Assembly: GCA_020426325.1 (NCBI GenBank)
Contig: JAGQQG010000016.1
Coordinates: 1 to 64,000 of the forward strand
DNA: 64,000 bases
Direction: 5' to 3'
From: Planctomycetaceae bacterium
Lineage (GTDB): Bacteria > Planctomycetota > Planctomycetia > Planctomycetales > Planctomycetaceae
The notes beneath the pieces are model-generated. The model saw only the letters and a list, made by a program, of their open reading frames with translations, was not told the origin of the DNA and made no database searches. Positions 17,451 through 24,886 of the stretch are shown here, one piece after another. Both the position numbers and the translations under genes were made by a program. Numbering within the stretch: position 1 is the stretch's first letter; each line of letters starts with the position of its first letter.

Positions 17451-18578
17451 ATGTCTGCCCTCGATTACGCGAAGGAATTGGTTTCCTTCAACTCCGTGAG
17501 CAACCTGTCGAACATCGACGTCTCGGACGCGGTCGAGGCAATTCTGAAGCGGAATGGCTTCGAAATCGAACGGATTGAGTACGACGACAAGTTTGGCGTG
17601 AGGAAAGCGAACATCATTGCCAAGAAGGGACCTGGGACAGGCGGTTTTGCATACTTCGGTCACACCGATGTCGTACCGGCAGACACCTGGGTGTTTGAGG
17701 ATCACGGAGCATTCGAGCCCACGGTGAAGGGGGATCGTCTGTACGGTCGCGGGAGTTGTGATATGAAGGGGTCGATCTCCTGCATGCTCGCTGCGGCCGA
17801 GCAGGTGGATGCAGCCGAACTCAAAGCCCCCATCTACATCACCTGTACGGCGGATGAGGAGATCGGATACGGCGGAGCCACCTACGTGGCGGATGACTCC
17901 CGACTGTTTCACGAGATGGTTGAGCATGACAGCCGCGGGATCATTGGCGAGCCGACGATGCTGGATATCGTGCACGCTCACAAGGGGGTTGTCGGCTTCC
18001 GCGCCGTCTCTCATGGCCGGGCGGCTCATTCAAGTACGGGATTAGGAGTAAACGCCAATCTGGCGATGATTCCGTTCCTCGCTGAATTAAAAGCCATTCA
18101 CGATGAAACAGAGAGCGATCCCAAGTGGCGGGATGAACGGTTCACGCCGCCGACTCAGACTTGGAACATCGGGATCAATGATCACACACGTGCTGTCAAC
18201 ATCACTCCCCCGGAAAGCGTCGCGACTGTGTATTTTCGACCGATGCCCGATCAGGATGCGGACGCTCTGATCGACCGGGCACGACGCAAGGCTGAGGAAT
18301 GCGGAATCGATTTTGAAGTGGTGGTCCGAAGCACGCCCTTGCTCAGCGACCCCCAGTCACCCTTCGTAAAGGAGTGTCTGGAGGTTGCCGGGAAGACTGA
18401 GTCAAGGACCGTACCTTATGGGACTGATGGAGGGAAGTTGTCCATTCTCAGGAACATGATTGTCTGTGGTCCCGGTGATATCTCGCAGGCCCATACACAT
18501 GATGAATGGATTGCCCTCGATCAGTTGGAAAAGGGGACCGACTTGTATCTCCGAATGATTCGTCGTTGGTGCTGTTAG
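17451..18578 (+). CDS. M20-family metallopeptidase / deacylase (ArgE/DapE type)
   Basis: A 375-residue zinc hydrolase of the ArgE/DapE/carboxypeptidase G2 family. Zinc ligands and catalytic residues are visible: GHTDVVPAD (His71, Asp73), YGRGSCDMKGSI (Asp104), ADEEIGYGG (Glu136/137) and GEPT, with the dimerisation-domain motif SHGRAAHSS. The exact substrate (an N-acyl amino acid or peptide) cannot be told. The ATG at 17451 has GCAGGAG 8 nt upstream. The class II aldolase gene follows 34 bp later, so the two probably form an operon, possibly with glpK. Confidence 0.87.
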   Translation: MSALDYAKELVSFNSVSNLSNIDVSDAVEAILKRNGFEIERIEYDDKFGVRKANIIAKKGPGTGGFAYFGHTDVVPADTWVFEDHGAFEPTVKGDRLYGRGSCDMKGSISCMLAAAEQVDAAELKAPIYITCTADEEIGYGGATYVADDSRLFHEMVEHDSRGIIGEPTMLDIVHAHKGVVGFRAVSHGRAAHSSTGLGVNANLAMIPFLAELKAIHDETESDPKWRDERFTPPTQTWNIGINDHTRAVNITPPESVATVYFRPMPDQDADALIDRARRKAEECGIDFEVVVRSTPLLSDPQSPFVKECLEVAGKTESRTVPYGTDGGKLSILRNMIVCGPGDISQAHTHDEWIALDQLEKGTDLYLRMIRRWCC

Positions 18579-18612
18579 TCGCGAAGATTGGTTCGTTTTT
18601 CGGAATAGACGC

Positions 18613-19344
18613 ATGGCCTTCAATCCCGCTGAACTCGAAGCTCGTAAGGATGTTGCTGCTGCCCATCGACTTGCAGTCCTGCACGGACTCAACGAGGGAG
18701 TCTGGAATCACATCAGCCTGATTTCGCCCGATGATCCTGAGACATTCCTGATCTCGCCCGGGCACACCCACTGGTCGCAGGTGACAGCGAGCAATCTCGC
18801 GCTCGTCAACGGCAAGGGAGAGCTATTGGCGGGGCTGCGTCCGCCGATCATTCCGGGTTGGATCATCCACTACCCGATGCATCAGGCTCGTAAAGATGCT
18901 CATTGTGTCATTCATGTACACGCTCCCTACATTACCGCCATGTCGATCCGGAGTGACATGCTGTTCGAACCCCGCAGCTCGCAGCAGGCCGCCCGTTTCC
19001 ACAACGATGTCGCCTATCACGAAGAGTACGACGGGACGCTCGATGGTGAGGACGAGGGTGAACGCATGGCTGCCTCGCTGGGCGACAAGCGGGTACTCTT
19101 TCTGCGGAATCATGGAGCACTGATCGCCACACACAGCGTTGCGATGGCCTATCTCGATCTCTATCAGTTGGAACGTGCCTGCATGTATCAGCTGCTTGCG
19201 ACTGCAGGAGGCAGTGAAATGTCGCTGATCCCAGAGGAAGTCGCGACCGCGATGGGGAATCAGGCTCGCGCAGGAAAGCAGATTGAGCACTGGGATGGAA
19301 TGAAACGCTGGATCGAACACGTTCAACCCGATTACGCCGACTGA
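18613..19344 (+). CDS. Class II aldolase/adducin family protein
   Basis: A 243-residue cytoplasmic enzyme of the fuculose-phosphate aldolase fold, which cleaves or epimerises sugar phosphates with a divalent metal. Metal-ligand histidines are present in HVHAPY (His101, His103) and FLRNHGAL (His167), and SPGHTHWSQVT is the phosphate-loop region. The protein resembles the adducin-like branch of unknown substrate more than the true aldolases. It is probably co-transcribed with the M20 gene. Confidence 0.82.
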   Translation: MAFNPAELEARKDVAAAHRLAVLHGLNEGVWNHISLISPDDPETFLISPGHTHWSQVTASNLALVNGKGELLAGLRPPIIPGWIIHYPMHQARKDAHCVIHVHAPYITAMSIRSDMLFEPRSSQQAARFHNDVAYHEEYDGTLDGEDEGERMAASLGDKRVLFLRNHGALIATHSVAMAYLDLYQLERACMYQLLATAGGSEMSLIPEEVATAMGNQARAGKQIEHWDGMKRWIEHVQPDYAD

Positions 19345-19655
19345 GTCGGACACGGATTCTACCGATTAAATGTATGGGGCTGACATCAGCGTTGAGGTCG
19401 CCCCTGACGCATCGGTCGACGTTTTGGGCTGCGTCCACTCTCGGTCACTTGATTGCTGACCGACTTGTCACAGTTCTGACATGTGCACAAGAGACAGTCG
19501 GTAATCTTGAATGAGAATTGGTAATTCCTCATCAGGGAGTGAACGCGCCGATTTCGCCTGTCGATAGTGACAGTATGCCGGAGGTCATGCAGGGTCATCA
19601 TGACATTGCTCTGGCTTTCTCCCCCTCTCTCGCGATCCCTTCGGAGTCCGTGCCC
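19345..19655. other. Intergenic region before the DUF1571 gene
   Basis: About 310 bp without a supported gene. A minus-strand frame here encodes a CxCxxC cluster next to a basic tail, but it has no clear start or ribosome-binding site and extends across the start of the DUF1571 gene. No strong promoter or terminator is visible by eye. Confidence 0.5.
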
Positions 19656-20624
19656 ATGACGTGGTCGGGTACTCACAATCATTCGGCCGTCTGCTGTCGC
19701 CGGCCAAACGCTCTGGCACTGCTCATTGCAGCTGGCGCATTTACGTTTGTACACGTCAATGTTGACCCCACGACCGCCGGATCAGACCCTGCTGGCGCCC
19801 TGGAACTCTCCGCGATCGACGCCTGCCCTCCGCCGCCTCCCCTGCCGGAATCAATCAAGTCAGCAAACGGTTCTCAGTCGGCAGCCGAACAGTCCCCTAA
19901 TGTTCTCACAGGCCGATGGGCCATGTTGATGCAGTCGATGATCCTTGAGAAAGGCATGCAGTCTTTCGGTGAGAATCCGGACTACACGGCCACACTCCAT
20001 AAACAGGAGCGGCTGGGAGGCAAGTTGGGTGAGGTTCAAACCGTGCAGGTCAAGCTGCGACACGAACCCTTCAGCGTCTACATGAAATGGTTGACCTTCG
20101 ATAAAGGCCGCGAATTGATCTACATCGAAGGGGAGAATGACGGCAAGATTCTCGTTCAGCCGGGAGGATGGAAGGGACGACTGACCGGAACTCTCGCACT
20201 CGACCCTACCGGACACCTGGCGATGTCAGAATCCCGCCATCCCCCCTCTGAAGCAGGACTCGTGCGACTGGCCGAGACACTGCTGAGCTACAACCGGAAA
20301 AACCTCAAGACCAATCGAGGCTGGACATGTGAGATGCATGACAACCAGTCGTTCCAGGGACGCGACTGTTATCTGTTCATTACGACCTATGACAGCCCAG
20401 ACGTTAGCGAGATCTACCGAAAATCGGTTCAGTACATCGATAAGGAACTGTCACTCCCCATCGTGGTCAAAAATTACACTTGGGATAGCGAAGCTGATGT
20501 GGCCAAGATCGACGAGTCCACGTTGATCGAGTCGTACACCTGGACGGATATCCGCGTCGATCAGCGTCTGGCCAACGCGGACTTCGATGAGACGAACTCC
20601 AGCTACCGCTTCCAGCAGCGTTGA
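19656..20624 (+). CDS. DUF1571 protein, exported
   Basis: A 322-residue protein of a family seen mainly in planctomycetes. A hydrophobic N-terminal segment (ALALLIAAGAFTFV) and a proline-rich stretch (ACPPPPPLPESI) come before the DUF1571 domain, in which YTATLHKQERLGGKLGE, PFSVYMKWL, GRELIYIEGENDGKI and SLPIVVKNYTW are recognisable. The fold is probably a beta-barrel-like lipoprotein-carrier type acting outside the cytoplasm; the function is unknown. The ATG at 19656 has CGGAG 9 nt upstream; the frame is open to 19518. Confidence 0.78.
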   Translation: MTWSGTHNHSAVCCRRPNALALLIAAGAFTFVHVNVDPTTAGSDPAGALELSAIDACPPPPPLPESIKSANGSQSAAEQSPNVLTGRWAMLMQSMILEKGMQSFGENPDYTATLHKQERLGGKLGEVQTVQVKLRHEPFSVYMKWLTFDKGRELIYIEGENDGKILVQPGGWKGRLTGTLALDPTGHLAMSESRHPPSEAGLVRLAETLLSYNRKNLKTNRGWTCEMHDNQSFQGRDCYLFITTYDSPDVSEIYRKSVQYIDKELSLPIVVKNYTWDSEADVAKIDESTLIESYTWTDIRVDQRLANADFDETNSSYRFQQR

Positions 20625-20633
20625 AATCGCGGA

Positions 20634-20653
20634 GACTGACGGTTACGTCAGTC
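20634..20653. terminator. Hairpin at convergent gene ends (DUF1571 / hemQ)
   Basis: A perfect 8-bp stem, GACTGACG and CGTCAGTC, with a GTTA loop, covers the hemQ stop codon and lies 10 bp after the DUF1571 stop. No T-run follows on either strand, so termination is plausible but not shown. Confidence 0.35.
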
Positions 20654-21476
20654 GCAGATGATCGCAGAGGTCCGATGTCGACATCACGTAACCGATGTAG
20701 AACGATCCGAACTCAGCGTATCTGGCGGAGGCTTTGTCGAACCGCATCGTGTAGACAATATCCTTGATGTACTCCGGCGAGCGGCCCCAAAGGGTTACGC
20801 CCCACTCCCAGTCATCGAAGCCGGTTGATGCTGTAATCAGCTGTGAGACTCGCCCGGCGTACTTGATGCCACTGGTGGCATGCTCAGCCATCATGGCGGA
20901 ACGGTTGCTGAAAGGTTCCTGATACCAGTTGGCCATCGGGTGCCTGATCTTGTTCATCGGATAAAAGCAAATCACCGGCCAGTTGGGGAACTCCGGATAC
21001 AGGCGTTGCTTGTTCATCATGGGCAACCGCTGCTCATAGGCCTTCACCTTGGCGGAGTAAGACGGATCATCGGGAGACGTCCCCTCGTGTTGCAGGCGGG
21101 CTGCGTACTGCTCAACGGTCGGCACGTACTCGGAAACCTCGCTGATCGAAACGAATGAGTAGGTGGGTTCGAGGTATTCCCCGAGTGAGCAGGTTCGAAT
21201 AGCCTGCACGATGGCATCGAGTTTGAGCGGGTCCGAGTCCATCATCATGATGCCGAAGTCGGCCCGATGTCCCGACACCACCGAGACCTGAATCCGTTCC
21301 GGAGCTGCAGGTCCATTCGGATCAAGAATGCTGATCAGTTCCTCCCGCCCAGCCAGGAGAGAAACGCCCTTGGGATTGGGACGCACCCGATAATACAAGT
21401 GCAGACAGTGCCAGCCCTCTGTGAGTTGCGTTGTCGGTTCGGGCAAAGACTCCTGCGCATGGGTCGGTCGATTCAC
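20643..21476 (-). CDS. hemQ: Coproheme decarboxylase HemQ (chlorite dismutase family)
   Basis: A 277-residue HemQ that turns Fe-coproporphyrin III into heme b, the last step of the coproporphyrin route. The family segments CFYPMNKIRHPMANWYQEPF, MMAEHATSGIKYAGRVSQLIT with the axial His, GFDDWEWGVTLWG and MRFDKASARYAEFGSFYIGY are all present. A GTG at 21476 with CACAGGAG 9 nt upstream is the best start; the frame is open to 21533. It lies 102 bp downstream of the GTPase-operon end on the same strand and may be transcribed apart. No other hem gene is nearby. Confidence 0.9.
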   Translation of the reverse strand: MNRPTHAQESLPEPTTQLTEGWHCLHLYYRVRPNPKGVSLLAGREELISILDPNGPAAPERIQVSVVSGHRADFGIMMMDSDPLKLDAIVQAIRTCSLGEYLEPTYSFVSISEVSEYVPTVEQYAARLQHEGTSPDDPSYSAKVKAYEQRLPMMNKQRLYPEFPNWPVICFYPMNKIRHPMANWYQEPFSNRSAMMAEHATSGIKYAGRVSQLITASTGFDDWEWGVTLWGRSPEYIKDIVYTMRFDKASARYAEFGSFYIGYVMSTSDLCDHLRLT

Positions 21477-21578
21477 GGTGTGTCGCTCCTGTGTGAGAAT
21501 CGGTCGGGTTATTATCGTTTGACCGTTTTCCAAGAGCGTAGCAGGAACCGTTCCGACAAAGTAGCGGTCGGAAGTCGA

Positions 21579-22307
21579 TCAATGCGAGAGAGCCACGGTG
21601 GCAGGAACATCAAGACAGACGACGTCCGCTGATGCCATCTTTTCCCGAAGGCGGTCATCCAGTTGAGGCAGGAATTGCAGGCTGAATGGACGGTGCAGCG
21701 ATGGCCTCAATCCTGTCGAGAACGTGACACGCCCCCGGACTCGTGGAGGCAACCGATCGAGTACCGCCTGGACCATCATTTTGGGCCGTGCCGCACCGAT
21801 GATCATCACGCGACTTCGCGTGAGCTGTTTGATCACACGGACTGCGAATTCGTGGCTTGCCTCTTCATTGATTCCCGGTTCATCAATTCTCCCCCAGGAT
21901 GACTGCGGTAATTCAATGGTCCCGAGTTGTTGCGGAGTCCGGTCACGAAGTCTCAGATGTCCCAGAGACAGGGCAGTGTCCGCTAACAACAAAGGATGAT
22001 AGTCGTAGCCGGCCAGCTGTGAGGCACGGAAGACGAGCATGTTCGTTTCCAAACGCAGTCCGCCCCGATTGCTGTATTCGGACTCGCCGTTGACCGAACG
22101 TGTCAGTGCTGCCCATTCATCGTTGAGTCGGTAATAATTCAAACTCTCAGCAGCTGCATGACTCTCGACGAGTGAATCGTGTGAAGGGCTCCAGACCGCA
22201 AGGGCCTTCGCCATGTTGTCGGTGATCCCGGACGACCGTGCGACGAGGTGATAGCCTCGGGCATGCCGAGTCTGGGCGGACGTGAAGAGAGCCTGCTCAA
22301 CCTGCAT
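21579..22307 (-). CDS. GAP1-N2-like protein (GTPase-associated), last gene of the chemosensory-GTPase operon
   Basis: A 242-residue protein with no signal peptide or membrane segment. The start IEQALFTSAQTRHARGY and the later ALTRSVNGESEYSNRGG segment resemble the N-terminal type 2 domain of GTPase-associated protein 1, a component of predicted prokaryotic GTPase conflict or signalling systems. The middle and C-terminal GAP1 domains are missing, but the segment around residues 160-240 (SRVMIIGAARPK, RGRVTFSTGLRPS) is a further domain I do not recognise. The start lies 3 bp after the GTPase stop, with AGGTCTG-type sites within that gene, so it is translated from the same transcript. Confidence 0.62.
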   Translation of the reverse strand: MQVEQALFTSAQTRHARGYHLVARSSGITDNMAKALAVWSPSHDSLVESHAAAESLNYYRLNDEWAALTRSVNGESEYSNRGGLRLETNMLVFRASQLAGYDYHPLLLADTALSLGHLRLRDRTPQQLGTIELPQSSWGRIDEPGINEEASHEFAVRVIKQLTRSRVMIIGAARPKMMVQAVLDRLPPRVRGRVTFSTGLRPSLHRPFSLQFLPQLDDRLREKMASADVVCLDVPATVALSH

Positions 22308-22310
22308 GAT

Positions 22311-23210
22311 TCAGACCTGCTCCATCAGCCATTCCAGGGGCTCGATGATGCCACGAGGTTCGATGTGCAGCGGCATGTGCTGTTTGCGACCGTAGCCATC
22401 GATCCCCATCGCGTAACTTCCCACAATTCCGGATGCGAAATACTGATGTCGGGCGAAGTGTCGGTCGCAACCTTGGACAAAGCCCGGCATGGTCGCATGT
22501 GCGAAAGCCTGTGGATCTTCCATCGCTTCCGGGCAGGCGTCAGCTTTGGTGTAGATGATGGCAATCGGCAGACGGTTTTTTCGCCAGCGAAGCGGGCCTT
22601 CACCTCGAAAGAGATTTGCAAGGTACGAGACAAGTTTCATGGCGAAGATGTCTTCTGTCCGTCCGTCATCCCGTGCCTGGGCAGAGTCGAAAAGCACGAG
22701 CAGCCCCGCAGATTTGCTAAGGACAGAACGGATGACTGGATAGGTGCTTTCATGTTCCAGTTCGAGAGCGATGGCTTCTCCTGCCAGATCAGGGGTGACA
22801 ACGTCAACAATGCGTTTGGGACGTTTGGCTGGAGCCACTTCGCAATGCACCCACCGCCATTCGTCCGCCTCGGTGGGCGTCTTCTCAGGAAATCGTTGTT
22901 GTTCGAGAGCCCGGATCGTTTCCTGCTGCACATCGAGAGAGAACGGCCCGTTCGGTAGCCCGCGCAGAGAACACGTCCCTTTGGAGAGCATGTCGAGCAA
23001 CATGCCCAGATAAACCGTCTTGCCGGCACCACTGGGGCCAATGACCGAGACAAATTTTGGAGGAACACCCCGTTCAGCCACAACTTTCGAGAGGTCCGCC
23101 GGAGCGTGACACCCCGGGCAATCCTGACTCTGAATTCCAAATGGTTTTTCGCAACAGACACATGTGATCTGTGCTGATTGAGAGGACGGGCGGGTGGCGG
23201 TGATCGTCAT
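22311..23210 (-). CDS. Zinc-ribbon GTPase of the DO-GTPase2/TRAFAC-like type
   Basis: A 299-residue P-loop GTPase. An N-terminal zinc ribbon (Cys17/Cys20 and Cys31/Cys34) comes first. The G domain has Walker A GPSGAGKT (58-65), G3-like DLAG (141-144) and G4 TKAD (221-224), with a LLVLFDSAQ strand. The order and spacing match the predicted GTPase partner of GAP1-N2 proteins. It is probably a cytoplasmic switch that cycles between GTP and GDP states. The ATG at 23210 has TGAGGT 9 nt upstream; a TTG overlapping the preceding stop (23249) is a weaker alternative. Confidence 0.75.
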   Translation of the reverse strand: MTITATRPSSQSAQITCVCCEKPFGIQSQDCPGCHAPADLSKVVAERGVPPKFVSVIGPSGAGKTVYLGMLLDMLSKGTCSLRGLPNGPFSLDVQQETIRALEQQRFPEKTPTEADEWRWVHCEVAPAKRPKRIVDVVTPDLAGEAIALELEHESTYPVIRSVLSKSAGLLVLFDSAQARDDGRTEDIFAMKLVSYLANLFRGEGPLRWRKNRLPIAIIYTKADACPEAMEDPQAFAHATMPGFVQGCDRHFARHQYFASGIVGSYAMGIDGYGRKQHMPLHIEPRGIIEPLEWLMEQV

Positions 23211-23245
23211 GGACTGGAACCTCAGGTCGCTGAATTCATGGTGCT

Positions 23246-24214
23246 TCAATCAAAGTCGGTCGGTGAGGGCGGTTCACGCAGTTGGTTGGCAGGCAGACAG
23301 CAGCGGAATCCCAAGTTGTCCGTTCGACTCAGGAAGGGTTGGCCTGTCTTGAACTGGCAAGTCGCCTGGGTCTCGAAGTAGGTGTCAAACGCGCCACCGC
23401 GAATTTCTGCTAGCGGTTGCTCGAACGACACACGCATCCCGGATGTGCCAGCGTCATATTGAAATTGAGTGGCAACCCATTCCCAGACATTCCCGATCAG
23501 CTGGTAGACGCCATTGGGAGTACACCCTTCATAGTGCTGATCGACGGGCACGGTCGTTCCCGGTCCGCCGGCCCACGTGTTTGTCTTCTCAGGGGAGAAG
23601 GTGTTACCCCAGGGATAACGGATATTGCGTCCCCGTCCGTCCTTTCCGCTGGCCCAGCTGGCAGCGTGTTGCCATTCCGTCGAGGTTGGCAGTCGTTTCC
23701 CACACCAGAGAGCAAACGCTCGTGCTTCAAACCAACTGATGCCGACCACCGGATGTGATTCTTTCCCCCGAGGGCATTTCCCTTCGCTCCAGAAGCGGGG
23801 GCCTGCGTAACCAGTCGAGTCGACAAACTGCAGAAGGTTCGGCCAGATCTCCCGAGGCCAATACTCGGTTTGACTATATCCTCCATCAGCGATGAATCTG
23901 GCAAACTGACGATTTGTGACAGCGAACCGATCAAGGTAGAAAGCGGGGAGTGTGATGGACTCCTGTTCTTCTTCCCTTTTTTCAGGAACAAGAGCCATCT
24001 CTTTTTCCATTGCCACCCAGGCCAGTGCTTGGACGTGACCCTCAAACTCTGTTGTGTTATGGCGATTCAGAATCAGGCCATAACGACTGTTGGTCAGCAA
24101 CTCATCGATACCGCTCTCCGAAGTTGCGTTCCCAGAGCGACGAGCGATTCCAGCCTCGACGGCATCGCTCGATGCTGACGCTTCCGATCGTCCTAAAAAT
24201 GAAAGAAGACTCAC
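23246..24214 (-). CDS. FGE-fold (SUMF1-type) protein lacking the catalytic cysteines
   Basis: A 322-residue protein with the formylglycine-generating-enzyme fold from about residue 70. Family landmarks are PVVGISWFEARAFALWCGKRLPTSTEWQHAA-type sequence, YPWGN, NVWEWV, RGGAF and NLGFR. In true FGE the residues after RGG hold two catalytic, copper-binding cysteines; here that segment reads AFDTYFETQATCQFK, where neither position is Cys. It is therefore unlikely to make formylglycine, and more likely a binding or scaffold module as in other prokaryotic signalling systems. The N-terminal 60 residues are low in complexity. Its stop overlaps the region of the GTPase start. Confidence 0.78.
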   Translation of the reverse strand: MSLLSFLGRSEASASSDAVEAGIARRSGNATSESGIDELLTNSRYGLILNRHNTTEFEGHVQALAWVAMEKEMALVPEKREEEQESITLPAFYLDRFAVTNRQFARFIADGGYSQTEYWPREIWPNLLQFVDSTGYAGPRFWSEGKCPRGKESHPVVGISWFEARAFALWCGKRLPTSTEWQHAASWASGKDGRGRNIRYPWGNTFSPEKTNTWAGGPGTTVPVDQHYEGCTPNGVYQLIGNVWEWVATQFQYDAGTSGMRVSFEQPLAEIRGGAFDTYFETQATCQFKTGQPFLSRTDNLGFRCCLPANQLREPPSPTDFD

Positions 24215-24250
24215 AACTTGACTCCTGACAAGAATTCCGGAGGGGGTTCT

Positions 24251-24805
24251 CTATCGCTTCCGCTGCGAATGTTGTCTGATTTCACGTCTCAACTGCTGAA
24301 ATTCCATCGCGGGCGTTTGTGTCAGCGTGGGAATTCCAAGGTCGAACAGGTCGGTGTCCGTGAGAGATGGTTGGGCAGGTTTCTCCTCTCTGAGAGAAAC
24401 TGTCTGGTCGACTGGTGCATCCATGACCGACATCTCAATCGCACTTCCCATCGTGAGGTTTTCGCGGCGTTCCATCTCGATGCGATCCCATGCCTGCGAC
24501 AAGAGTCGAGCATCTTCCGCCATCTGAGTGTTTTCCCGTTCCTTCTGCTGCTCCCAGTCCGCCTGCCGCTGATGAAACTCCTCTGACTTCACCTCAAACT
24601 CCGCCATCTGCTGTGAGAACGCATCCATGGCCAGAGCGGCGTCCTGAAGACGACTCAGGTGTGTCTGCAGGAAGGACATCATCCGTTCGGTCAGACGAGA
24701 CAGACGGTCAGCGCAGTTCTCAACCGCAGTGGCATCGAGAGGCTGCTCACCGAAAGGACTTTCTAGTTCGGATCGCCGCTCAATTTGTGAGGATGTCTGA
24801 TCCAT
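24251..24805 (-). CDS. Coiled-coil protein of unknown function
   Basis: A 184-residue hydrophilic protein. A long helix with heptad-like Leu/Met spacing covers about residues 30-130 (for example RLTERMMSFLQTHLSRL and EQQKERENTQMAEDARLL); the remaining parts are acidic and low in complexity, with a basic C-terminus (RREIRQHSQRKR). It has no motif I recognise. Its place between the FHA protein and the FGE-fold protein, 36 bp from the next gene, marks it as a structural partner of this operon. Confidence 0.65.
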   Translation of the reverse strand: MDQTSSQIERRSELESPFGEQPLDATAVENCADRLSRLTERMMSFLQTHLSRLQDAALAMDAFSQQMAEFEVKSEEFHQRQADWEQQKERENTQMAEDARLLSQAWDRIEMERRENLTMGSAIEMSVMDAPVDQTVSLREEKPAQPSLTDTDLFDLGIPTLTQTPAMEFQQLRREIRQHSQRKR

Positions 24806-24886
24806 GAGTCATCGTGTCTCGTCAAAAATCACCAGATATTTCGAAAAAGTGTGTCTATTCAAGCTCAGCGAAAAACTGTCGGGGGG

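Noticed and set aside
18500..18600. Possible terminator between the M20 and aldolase genes
   Set aside because: No stem with a T-run is present; the 34-bp gap supports co-transcription.
19386..19754. Minus-strand frame with CxCxxC and a basic tail in front of the DUF1571 gene
   Set aside because: No ribosome-binding site, overlaps the start of the DUF1571 gene on the other strand and has no family resemblance. A zinc-ribbon small protein cannot be excluded.
20634..20653. Hairpin at DUF1571/hemQ as a strong terminator
   Set aside because: The stem is perfect but no T-run follows on either strand, so it is listed only as a weak candidate.
21193..21205. GGTTCGAAT-like sequence suggesting a tRNA T-loop
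   Set aside because: It lies inside hemQ and has no acceptor stem or anticodon arm around it.
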